This document shows positions 1 to 7,200 of a DNA stretch of 8,368 nucleotides, piece by piece. This DNA is from Christensenella sp. UBA6345 (GTDB lineage: Bacteria; Bacillota; Clostridia; Christensenellales; UBA1242). The translations under genes were made by a program, and so were the position numbers. The stretch is taken from NCBI GenBank assembly GCA_002437945.1, contig DJSB01000037.1, forward strand, positions 1 through 8,368, in the 5' to 3' direction. The notes beneath the pieces were generated by a model. It worked only from the letters and a program-made list of their open reading frames with translations. It was not told the origin of the DNA and ran no database searches. Position 1 is the first letter of the stretch, and every line of letters starts with the position of its first letter.

Positions 1-17
1 TGGTTTTCTTTAACAAA

Positions 18-43
18 AAAAGCAGTCAATAATGACTGCTTTT
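18..43 (-). terminator. Intrinsic terminator of the minus-strand GNAT gene
   Basis: An 11-bp perfect stem (AAAAGCAGTCA at 18-28 pairs with TGACTGCTTTT at 33-43) encloses a 4-nt loop. Read on the minus strand it is followed by an unbroken run of seven T, which fits a Rho-independent terminator about 35 bp after the stop codon of the acetyltransferase gene. The plus strand has only TTTT after the stem, so it may also work weakly for a gene entering from the left. Confidence 0.85.
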
Positions 44-76
44 AGAGAGTATACATAAGAAATTAATAATTTAACA

Positions 77-643
77 TCACGGTTTAACATTTTCCAATTC
101 TGTTATACCGCTTAAATTTAAAAATCGGTTATTCCAAAGTGCATCTTCGCCATCGTTATAAAGACACTTTGTAAAAATAAGACAAGTACCATCATAGTTA
201 AAATCACCCTGACATTCATATTTTTCTTCAATGTCCATTACTTCTCGATACAATTTGCATGCAATCGGATTATCTCTTGACGATGTATAAAGTCTAAAAT
301 ATTTAATTCGCTTATCATTTTTCGCATATTCTTTAACCATGTCAATTGTTTGGTCTAACAATGCTTTCCCATAGCCTTTTCTACGATAGATAGGAGAAAT
401 TCCAAACCAACCAAGCCATAATGATTTTGTTTCTTCAATTTTATCAAATGAATATATGCCTGTTATACCAATCAATTTTTCATTATCATAGGCTAAATAA
501 TATGAAAAATAATCGCTATCTAATTTAATTGATAACATATAACTTCCATATCCACATTCTTCCGGAAAAATGCTTAACTGAAATTCAGTTGCTATATTTA
601 TATTTTCTTTATTTATTTTAACAAGTTTAAATTTTTTCTTCAT
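77..643 (-). CDS. GNAT family N-acetyltransferase
   Basis: A predicted cytosolic acetyl-CoA-dependent N-acetyltransferase of 188 residues; the substrate is unknown. The GNAT fold is shown by a core strand ending in LGWFGISP (about 77-84), followed by the acetyl-CoA pyrophosphate loop RRKGYG (87-92, matching R/Q-x-x-G-x-G) and a helix KALLDQTIDMV. A later NPIACKLYREV segment matches the family's 'N-x-A-x-x-L-Y' region. The frame stays open upstream to a TTG at 748, but that extension is lysine- and asparagine-rich, has no ribosome binding site before its TTG, and runs into a hairpin. I therefore start at ATG 643 (MKKKFKLVKI). That ATG also lacks a Shine-Dalgarno and sits just after a TATAAT on the minus strand. 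The gene ends in TGA, is monocistronic, is divergent from the CYTH operon, and is followed by a strong terminator. The family call is firm; the start is moderately sure. Confidence 0.88.
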   Translation of the reverse strand: MKKKFKLVKINKENINIATEFQLSIFPEECGYGSYMLSIKLDSDYFSYYLAYDNEKLIGITGIYSFDKIEETKSLWLGWFGISPIYRRKGYGKALLDQTIDMVKEYAKNDKRIKYFRLYTSSRDNPIACKLYREVMDIEEKYECQGDFNYDGTCLIFTKCLYNDGEDALWNNRFLNLSGITELENVKP

Positions 644-649
644 AAATTT

Positions 650-678
650 ATTATAAAGTTTTTTGTTGTTAACATCAA
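650..678 (-). promoter_or_regulatory. Possible promoter of the GNAT gene
   Basis: On the minus strand, TTGATG (678-673) and TATAAT (655-650) are 17 bp apart. The -10 is perfect and the -35 matches 4 of 6. The predicted transcription start falls at or next to the ATG at 643, so the message would be leaderless, in keeping with the absence of a Shine-Dalgarno. Such matches are common in AT-rich DNA, so confidence is low. Confidence 0.35.
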
Positions 679-736
679 ATAAAAAAGATATATTCACCTT
701 TAAGACTTTTTGTTTATTATACCGTATCGTTATGTT

Positions 737-767
737 AACCAAACCCAAATATATGGTTTGGTTTTTT
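737..767 (+). terminator. Plus-oriented hairpin and T-run with no plus-strand gene upstream
   Basis: A 9-bp perfect stem (AACCAAACC at 737-745 with GGTTTGGTT at 755-763), a 9-nt loop, and a T-run at 762-767 form a good intrinsic terminator in the plus direction. The minus-strand reading lacks a T-run after the stem. Nothing on the plus strand to the left needs ending, because 77-643 is a minus-strand gene. It lies about 20 bp before the promoter of the CYTH operon, so it may insulate that operon or be left over from a former neighbour. Confidence 0.6.
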
Positions 768-786
768 AATTAATACAGACGTATGT

Positions 787-815
787 TTGCAATAAAATAT
801 CTATTTTGATACAAT
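787..815 (+). promoter_or_regulatory. Sigma-A-type promoter of the CYTH-GNAT operon
   Basis: TTGCAA (787-792) is separated by 17 bp from TACAAT (810-815), and a TG at 807-808 gives an extended -10 (TGATACAAT). The predicted transcript starts near 822, shortly before a good ribosome binding site (AGGTGG, 828-833) and the ATG at 840, leaving a short leader of about 18 nt. Confidence 0.75.
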
Positions 816-839
816 AAATAAAAAATTAGGTGGTAATTT

Positions 840-1415
840 ATGCAAGAAACAGAAATTACAGTTCAAGTCTTTAATACAAAAGACGACTTATTCAAGCAAT
901 TGAAAAATTTAGGATATAACATTGTCGAAAACTTCCAACTTAATGACTGGTATTTTACCAAATTAAACGATATTTCAAATATAAGTTTTCAAGAACTTAT
1001 TAATAATTCGATACTAATACGTGAAGTAGTAGAAGATGGCAAGGCACATACTCAAATATGCTATAAGAAAAAATACTATGATAGTCTAGGCAATGTAATT
1101 AGTGAAGAGAAGACTAAAACCAACGTAGAAGATAGAGACAAAATTATAAGTATATTAACTCAAGCCGGATTAAACAATTATTGCGACATACACAATGATA
1201 GTTATGTATTTACAAAAGGCAATCAAGAACTAGCCATACAAGTAGTAGATGGCTTGGGTATATTTATCGAATACGAAGAAGATGATTCAATGCCAAAAAA
1301 TATGACTAACGAAGAAAAAATAGAATATATGATTAATATAGTTAAAAAATTGGGGTTAAAACTAGGAACAGATTATTCTTGCAAAAAAGTATTAATGAAA
1401 TTAAAAAATAAATAA
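840..1415 (+). CDS. CYTH-superfamily protein (class IV adenylate cyclase / triphosphatase-like)
   Basis: A 191-residue cytosolic protein that looks like a CYTH (CyaB-ThTPase) beta-tunnel enzyme. That superfamily acts on triphosphate substrates with divalent metal: tripolyphosphate, thiamine triphosphate or, in class IV cyclases, ATP to cAMP. Visible landmarks are an N-terminal ETEITV (3-8) where the signature ExExK belongs, a following helix (KDDLFKQLKNLGY), 'DWYF' (36-39), 'LIRE' with Arg61, a KKK strand (76-78), a second helix near 98-110, and acidic EYEE (144-147) on a late strand. The signature lysine is replaced by Thr7, so activity may be altered. The C-terminal MTNEEKIEYMINIVKKLG helix is usual for CyaB-like members. 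The start is fixed by AGGTGG 6 nt upstream. It is first in an operon, 27 nt before a GNAT gene. The superfamily call is by pattern; the substrate cannot be told. Confidence 0.7.
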   Translation: MQETEITVQVFNTKDDLFKQLKNLGYNIVENFQLNDWYFTKLNDISNISFQELINNSILIREVVEDGKAHTQICYKKKYYDSLGNVISEEKTKTNVEDRDKIISILTQAGLNNYCDIHNDSYVFTKGNQELAIQVVDGLGIFIEYEEDDSMPKNMTNEEKIEYMINIVKKLGLKLGTDYSCKKVLMKLKNK

Positions 1416-1442
1416 TAATTATATCATTAAAACAAGGAATTT

Positions 1443-1976
1443 ATGATACACAAAGGTACAAAAACCATAAATACGGACAGATTAATATTAAGAGCAATGA
1501 CTATTGATGATGCTGATGAGATATTATTGGGTTATCGCAATCAACCCGAATTTTTGTATTACGCCAATAAAAAGCCTATCAATAATGAAGATTTTTTATT
1601 AGAACTAAATAATATTATCGTGCATTACCAACAACAAAACTATTATAATTGGGTTATCGTATTAAAAGAAACCAACATAATTGTAGGTTCGATAAATTTT
1701 AAAATCATGGAAGATAATGAATCTGCACTTGTTAGTTATGCTACAGATAACCGTTATACCCGCCATGGTTATATGACCGAGAGTTTATCGGCTATAATTA
1801 ATTATGCACTACAACAACTTAAACTTAAAAATCTATTAGGCGGTTGCGCTACCAACAATATTGCTTCTAGAAAAGTTATGGAAAAATGCGGTATGAAATA
1901 CACTCACACTGTTAATAATTTTTTGCATTTAGCCGATGGCAATTATGATATGCTTATGTTTAAGATAGAACAATAG
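1443..1976 (+). CDS. RimJ/RimL-type GNAT N-acetyltransferase
   Basis: A 177-residue member of the GNAT branch that includes the ribosomal-protein N-terminal acetyltransferases; it transfers acetyl from acetyl-CoA to an amine. The N-terminus KGTKTINTDRLILR (4-17) is the hallmark beta-1 strand of this branch ('T-x-R-L-I-L-R'). 'GSINF' (82-86) is the usual central strand, RHGYMTE (107-113) is the acetyl-CoA loop followed by its helix, and NNIASRKVMEKCGM (138-151) is the conserved Asn-x-x-Ser region. The length is typical and complete. The ATG follows AAGGAA with a short 3-nt spacer (GG 5 nt from the ATG). It is second in the operon after the CYTH gene and ends in TAG just before a strong hairpin terminator. 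The true acceptor is unknown: many such enzymes in Firmicutes act on small molecules or peptides rather than ribosomal proteins. Confidence 0.9.
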   Translation: MIHKGTKTINTDRLILRAMTIDDADEILLGYRNQPEFLYYANKKPINNEDFLLELNNIIVHYQQQNYYNWVIVLKETNIIVGSINFKIMEDNESALVSYATDNRYTRHGYMTESLSAIINYALQQLKLKNLLGGCATNNIASRKVMEKCGMKYTHTVNNFLHLADGNYDMLMFKIEQ

Positions 1977-2001
1977 AATCAATGTTAATTAGTCTAAAAA
2001 A

Positions 2002-2056
2002 TAATAAAAACACCAGTTATTATGTCACTATAGACTTATAACTGGTGTTTTTATTA
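2002..2056. terminator. Long bidirectional terminator between convergent operons
   Basis: A 19-bp perfect stem pairs 2002-2020 with 2038-2056 around a 17-nt loop, which can form a small inner GTC/GAC stem. The central stem (ACACCAGTTAT) is flanked by A-runs on the left and T-runs on the right, so a U-tract follows in either direction. It ends the CYTH-GNAT operon from the left (stop at 1976) and the ABC operon from the right (stop at 2097). Confidence 0.93.
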
Positions 2057-2096
2057 AACTCATTTATAATTAAATAATATATTAAAACTATTAATA

Positions 2097-2990
2097 TTAT
2101 CTTTCTTTGCGTAGGTAATTAATAAGAACATATACTCCTAAAAGCAATACAATACTACCTATCATAATGCCATACATAGCACCTACACCTACTTTATGAT
2201 TAAAGAAATAAACATTACAATCTATGCTATCTTTTATACCTTCTATTACTTCAGGTGGAAAACCTTGGGTGGACATTTCCCTATACACGCCCCTTAAAGC
2301 ATGATTCTTAAGTAGTGATGTTCCATATGTACCTGGTAAGAATGCTAAAATATTTTGAAGCACTGCACCGAACTGGGATATAGGCATATATGCACCACAT
2401 ATAAATCCATAACCCGAACTTACTACTGTACCCACAGCAGAAATTTGACCTTGCGAAGATAAGAATATGTTAATTATTGATGACAATGCTGTACCAAATA
2501 CGGTTAACATAATAATATCAAGTAAGATTAAAAATACATCAGCCACAGACATATACCAGCCAGATATAGCGATATAAATAAAGCATGCAATTGTACCTAC
2601 AATACTTACTATCAAAGTAGTAATCAAAGTACCTACATAATAAGACATAGCAAGAGTCGAACGTTTAACTGGAGTGATACAAAAATCTTTACGTGCTCCA
2701 GTTACTTTATCAGTAACCATAAGCATATTAGCACAAAATGCTACAGTAACACAACTTACAGCCAAAAGCGAAGAGAACAATTGACCGCTTACAGTACCAT
2801 TAACTATACTTTCGGGAATATTAAATCCTTCTGGCATATTAGACATAAAGGAATCTCTATAGACTTTACCCAAAAATGTAGTATACAAAACCAATAAGAT
2901 AATAGGAGTAATCAAAGAAGTAAAGAACATTGCTTTATCTTTAAAGAACATTTTTATGTTACGCTTGGTCATAGTTAAAAATGTTTTCAT
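2097..2990 (-). CDS. ABC-2 type transporter permease
   Basis: A 297-residue membrane subunit of an ABC-2 family exporter, pairing with the ATPase encoded immediately upstream. It has about six hydrophobic segments (roughly residues 21-41, 71-92, 118-142, 150-176, 184-204, 270-290), a basic amphipathic N-terminus before the first one (TKRNIKMFFKDK), and a polar loop of about 65 residues before the last. The conserved ABC-2 region is visible as ICGAYMPISQ then LPGTYGTSLL (about 197-227), and a cytosolic TGARKDFCITPVKR segment (97-110) matches the coupling loop of DrrB-like permeases. The ATG lies 1 nt after the ATPase stop. AGGGGG (3004-2999), inside the end of the ATPase gene and 8 nt from the ATG, is its ribosome binding site, so translation is probably coupled. 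Substrate unknown: drug, lipid, peptide or polysaccharide are all possible for this family. Confidence 0.9.
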   Translation of the reverse strand: MKTFLTMTKRNIKMFFKDKAMFFTSLITPIILLVLYTTFLGKVYRDSFMSNMPEGFNIPESIVNGTVSGQLFSSLLAVSCVTVAFCANMLMVTDKVTGARKDFCITPVKRSTLAMSYYVGTLITTLIVSIVGTIACFIYIAISGWYMSVADVFLILLDIIMLTVFGTALSSIINIFLSSQGQISAVGTVVSSGYGFICGAYMPISQFGAVLQNILAFLPGTYGTSLLKNHALRGVYREMSTQGFPPEVIEGIKDSIDCNVYFFNHKVGVGAMYGIMIGSIVLLLGVYVLINYLRKER

Positions 2991-2991
2991 A

Positions 2992-3903
2992 CTAATTACC
3001 CCCTACCAATTTTTTACCGGTTACTGCCAAAAACACATCGTCCATCTTGCCTTTAGTTATTTCGAAATCATTAAACAATTGTGGATTTTTAACAATTAAT
3101 TGTTTGGCTTCTTCGGTATTTTTAACTTCAATCCTGTATGCATCTTTTATTACTTCATATGGTAATCCGAGTGCTTTAACTTCGTTTTCTGTTACACCAT
3201 ACATAGTAATAAAGTCTCCAGTATATTTATTTTTAAGTTGAAGTGGTGTACCTTCTGCGACAATCACACCGCTATCTAGTATAACCACATAATCTGCATC
3301 TACAGTTTCTTCCATATAATGAGTAGTTAAGAAAACTGTCATTTTTTCTTTTTTTCTTAAATCATCTATTACTGACCACAATGTTTTTCTTGTCTGTGGG
3401 TCAAGTCCAGTAGTAGGTTCGTCCAAAATTAAAATTTTAGGACTATGCAATAAGGCTCTAGCAACATCAATACGTCTTCTTTGTCCACCTGACAATTTAC
3501 CAACAACACGATTAAGTAAATCTTTAAAATCCAACACTTCAGCCAATTGATCAATTCGAGTTTTTGCTTGCTCACCATAAATACCATATAGACTGGCTCT
3601 GGATACTAAATTATCTTTTACTGTCAATGCACCATCAAGTACTGAATTCTGGAATACTACTCCTATTTCACTTGTGATACTTGCCATATCAGTATCTATA
3701 TTTTTACCATCAATAATTACTTCACCTTTATCTTTACCTAGTGTACCGCACATGATAGAAATAGTGGTGCTTTTACCTGCTCCATTAACACCTAGAAATG
3801 CAAATAACTCTCCTTTCTTTACATGAAAAGACAAGTCATTAACTGCATGAACTTCTCCAAATGATTTATCTAGATGAGCAATATCTATGATATGTTCTGT
3901 CAT
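2992..3903 (-). CDS. ABC transporter ATP-binding protein (ABC-2 exporter, DrrA-like)
   Basis: A 303-residue cytosolic ATPase that powers the permease encoded after it. All nucleotide-binding motifs are intact: Walker A GVNGAGKST (38-46), Q-loop Gln85 in VVFQNS, signature LSGGQ (137-141), Walker B ILILDEP (157-163) with catalytic Glu162, D-loop GLDP (166-169), and switch His195 in LTTHYMEET. The last 90 residues or so form the small regulatory tail common in DrrA/CcmA-like exporters. An in-frame TTG at 3921 would add six residues, but AAAGGAG (3915-3909) lies 5 nt before the ATG at 3903, which decides the start. It is the first gene of a two-gene operon. The closest general family is the daunorubicin-type exporter group, but that does not fix the substrate. 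No regulator gene is next to it. Confidence 0.95.
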   Translation of the reverse strand: MTEHIIDIAHLDKSFGEVHAVNDLSFHVKKGELFAFLGVNGAGKSTTISIMCGTLGKDKGEVIIDGKNIDTDMASITSEIGVVFQNSVLDGALTVKDNLVSRASLYGIYGEQAKTRIDQLAEVLDFKDLLNRVVGKLSGGQRRRIDVARALLHSPKILILDEPTTGLDPQTRKTLWSVIDDLRKKEKMTVFLTTHYMEETVDADYVVILDSGVIVAEGTPLQLKNKYTGDFITMYGVTENEVKALGLPYEVIKDAYRIEVKNTEEAKQLIVKNPQLFNDFEITKGKMDDVFLAVTGKKLVGGN

Positions 3904-3978
3904 AATATCTCCTTTAGTCAAAAATATAACAAGTAATTAATTTCATAATTAATTGTATATTAAAATCTAATCATTTTT

Positions 3979-4008
3979 ATTGTAAACTTAATCTATGTTG
4001 TCAGTCAA
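3979..4008 (-). promoter_or_regulatory. Likely promoter of the ABC exporter operon
   Basis: On the minus strand TTGACT (4008-4003) and TACAAT (3984-3979) are 18 bp apart, each 5 of 6 to consensus. Transcription would start near 3972, giving a leader of about 70 nt before the ATG at 3903. A short GTTG/CAAC inverted repeat (3997-4009) overlaps the -35, a possible but unproven operator. Confidence 0.5.
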
Positions 4009-4151
4009 CTTATAATTAATCATATCAATTATTATGTACTAAAATATTATATACTAATTAATAATTTAACCACACTTACCAATATACAATATTAAATTAG
4101 ATTTTCAATTTTTTACCATTCATATTTGATTAATTACAAGTAAAAAATATA

Positions 4152-4180
4152 TTGCAAAACTTAATATTTATAGATATAAT
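4152..4180 (+). promoter_or_regulatory. Promoter of the M60 peptidase gene
   Basis: TTGCAA (4152-4157), 17 bp, then a perfect TATAAT (4175-4180). The -35 is identical to that of the CYTH operon. The start is expected near 4187, inside a motif (4182-4197) shared with the HD-GYP promoter. The ribosome binding site AAAGGA (4198-4203) follows at once. Confidence 0.75.
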
Positions 4181-4181
4181 A

Positions 4182-4197
4182 CTAGGTACAAAAAAAT
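4182..4197 (+). promoter_or_regulatory. Shared start-region motif, copy 1 (M60 gene)
   Basis: CTAGGTACAAAAAAAT begins 2 nt after the -10 box. It matches the segment at 7694-7709 before the HD-GYP gene at 15 of 16 positions (C versus T at position 8). It spans the expected transcription start. It could bind a regulator, tune initiation through the A-run, or be chance in AT-rich DNA. Confidence 0.35.
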
Positions 4198-4206
4198 AAA
4201 GGAACA

Positions 4207-7200
4207 ATGATTACTATGAAAACCAAGAAAAAACGTAACATAATAATCTTAATTATATTAGCACTTATCATCGCTATAGGTTCTACAGTAGGTATAGTTC
4301 TAGGCGTAGTACTTAACAAAAAAGGACATGGCGGTAATACAGGTGGAGACGACTCGGACGATAATGGTGGTAATACCACTCCAGTATACACACAACTTGA
4401 GTTTGATAAAAAGAGCCATTATAAAGTTCAACAGTCCATGAACACTTTAGGCACGATAAACCGCAGACTTCCTAGTATTAGCAACGAAGGTTTGTGTACT
4501 CGATACCCTGTGTATGGTACTGAACTAAAAGATTTAACTGATGAAGAACGCACCAATCTTTATACCGAATCAGCATTATTGCTTGCTAAAAACAATGATA
4601 GCAATGGCGAGAATGGTACATACAATTCTATGGATAAAGACGGAAATTTATATCTTGATGGTGTAGCAACTGGGAAAAGATTATACAAGCACACTGCAAG
4701 TACTAATATGTACTTTGGCGAAGTAAGTGATACCGAAAAGGCAGTTATAGAAAAAATTACAATCAATGCTAAAGAATATAGAAATTATATCACTGGATTA
4801 TATGCTCCAGCGGGAGAAGTAATCAAAATTGAAATATCACAAGAAGATCTAGATAAAGTAGGTGGATTATCTATACTAATCGGTAGTGCCAGTCCACGAA
4901 ACTTTTACACTACAATCAAAACTAATCGTGAAATCAAACGTATGCCAACCATTGTTAACAGAATGGAAGTTAACGATATTACAACATATGTAGGCAATTA
5001 TTTAGGTGGACCAATTTACATATATCCTAATAAAATCAATGTAGAATTTAATGTAGTTATATCTGGTGCAGTAAAATACCCTGTATATATACAAGGTTAC
5101 ACCACAAGAGAACAATTAAAAGAAATGGAAAAACTTTCTGCCCCATATTACGACTTTGAATTATGGGACGTAGGCGTAAGACATTCTGGTGCAAAAATAT
5201 ACGGTAATTTTGACTTCGACAATCTTTACAGAGTTGGCGAATACTGGGAAAAAGTAATACGCACTTCACAACGTGTACCACCAGGTTCAAGTGCAAAAAT
5301 CGGTATAGGATTTATCTATGACGTATACGTTTCTGCAGGGGCAGCATGTGCATGGGTTGGAAGAAATTGGGTTGAAGGACCATCGGCAGCATTAGCACCC
5401 GCTTTAGATTATAATGGCATAACTACCGCTGGAATATGGGGTACAATGCACGAACTTAACCATCATTATCAAAACTATGGCGCTGGACAAGATGGAGAAG
5501 TGACCAACAATGCTACTACCCTATTATCGTATTGTTCATATACCAACATATCAGCCAATAGGGGCGAAAATGATAATGCTCTAGGCACAGATTGGAAAAG
5601 ATATACAGATGCTTCTAGATCATTACGAGAGACAATATCTAATATGGCGGTCAACAAAGATGCTGACAAAGTGCAACCACAATACACACTTAACATTTAT
5701 GCTGACATTATCCATTCCTTTGGAGTAGATACCTATATAAAAGCAACAAGATATAATGCAGGTAAACATGGTGTAGATTATTGGTACGAAGCATTATGCG
5801 AAACAACTGGTTATGATATGACATATTATTTTGAAACCATGCTTAATCACACAGTGTCTGCTACACTAAAAGAAAAATACAATAATGGCACTCGTCCTAT
5901 ATATGTACCTATAGCATCAATATATCAAACAGGTAGAAGTTATATATCTAATGGTAAAGAATATTACACCACCACTATGCGTCCTTATAGACTATACAAA
6001 TCACACGAATACACTTTAGACCTAAATTCAAAGATAATAGTACCTACTGGATTTACATTTAACATAAAAGAAGTAACATCTCCACAAAATGGCACTTTAA
6101 CTCCACTTTCTGACAATAAGTACAAGTTACTAACCACTAATGATACTTATTCTGGCGAAATAAAAGTTAAGATAGAATTAACAGATGGCACTATAACGAC
6201 TCCAGATGTTACTTTAATATTTAACTTTGAATATATAGATGAACTTCCTACTGTAACTAAATACACATATAGTAATAGAATTTATGAAACTCCACAAGAT
6301 GCTATAAGTAGTAATTTTGCAGGCTATGAAAAAGTAGAGACTGTAGATTATAATGGACAAAATTTTAACCGTACAGCCAACAAACAAATTATAGTAATTA
6401 ATTCAAAAATATACATTCCACAAGACGGCACATATATATTCTGCTTACGTGCAGGACGTGGTAACCACAGTCTTTACGTATCACAAAATGGTACTTATTA
6501 TAAAGATGTAATTAATTATAGCGGAGCCAAAAACACCTTTACCACCAACGATGATCAATGTGTAACATATACACTTAAAAAGGGAGATTATATCTGGTTA
6601 AAACAAATTACAGTAGCCGATAGAAATGCAAGTGACGCATATACCGAAATGGGCTGGGCTGTTAATGGAGCATCTTGTGTAAAGATACCTATGCAATACA
6701 CACTAGGTGTTAATGCAACTTACGGCACTACTCCATATGAAAGTGAAGCACTTTACCCTACATCTTATGACAATTATCAAAAGACTATATATCATAATGA
6801 TTATTCTCAATTTAGTCTTGTTGATATTACTCACGGATACTGGGACGACACAACCAAACCTGAAAATATGTTAGATGGCAATCAAGATACTTTCTATCAC
6901 TCTAATCAAAATAATTTTGTATCAGCAGACAATCCTTGTGATATTACACTTAACTTGAGTGATGTTAAAAAGTACAATCAATTAACAATTATTAATAGAA
7001 AAGTAGGCACTGTTCATATGCCTATAACATTTAAGTTGTATGGTGGTACTACCCTAGACAATATGGTATTAATAAAAGAATATACTAATGTGTCATACAG
7101 CGGATTAACATTATCTGTAGATTTTGATACAACACTTTTACAATATGTAAAAATTAGCATTACTGACACTAATACTCACAGATATGTAAGTATAGCCGAC

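Larger units (their letters stand above)
3904..4206. other. AT-rich divergent intergenic region
   Basis: About 300 bp between the ABC operon and the M60 gene. It holds the exporter ribosome binding site and promoter on the left and the M60 promoter and ribosome binding site on the right. The stretch from about 4010 to 4150 is very AT-rich, with many short A/T palindromes but no coding potential, no strong hairpin with a T-run, and no riboswitch I recognise. It may hold regulator sites I cannot identify. Confidence 0.6.

Noticed and set aside
77..79. TGA read as tryptophan (Mollicutes code), extending the GNAT protein by two residues to a TAA
   Set aside because: Tryptophans in the window are read from TGG and no gene needs a TGA read-through to stay in frame, so the standard bacterial code is the simpler reading.
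640..675. An 11-residue minus-strand mini-ORF whose TGA overlaps the GNAT ATG
   Set aside because: The ATGA overlap resembles translational coupling, but the only SD-like block (AAAGGTG) is about 20 nt upstream of its ATG and the peptide has no notable features. Chance is likelier.
644..748. Upstream extension of the GNAT gene to a TTG at 748
   Set aside because: No ribosome binding site precedes the TTG, it lies inside the 737-767 hairpin, and the extra 35 residues are low-complexity and outside the GNAT fold.
2992..3903. Bacteriocin self-immunity or lantibiotic export role for the ABC pair
   Set aside because: There is no precursor peptide, modification enzyme, or two-component regulator gene beside it, so the substrate is left open.
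3904..3921. TTG start six codons upstream for the ABC ATPase
   Set aside because: The strong AAAGGAG ribosome binding site lies downstream of that TTG and 5 nt before the ATG at 3903.
4010..4150. Possible riboswitch or small RNA in the AT-rich divergent region
   Set aside because: Only short A/T palindromes were found. No GC-bearing stem with a T-run and no conserved aptamer pattern is visible.
4560..5696. Several minus-strand open frames of 68-79 codons opposite the M60 gene
   Set aside because: They lie wholly within a well-supported coding region, have no recognisable domains, and are expected by chance opposite a long gene.
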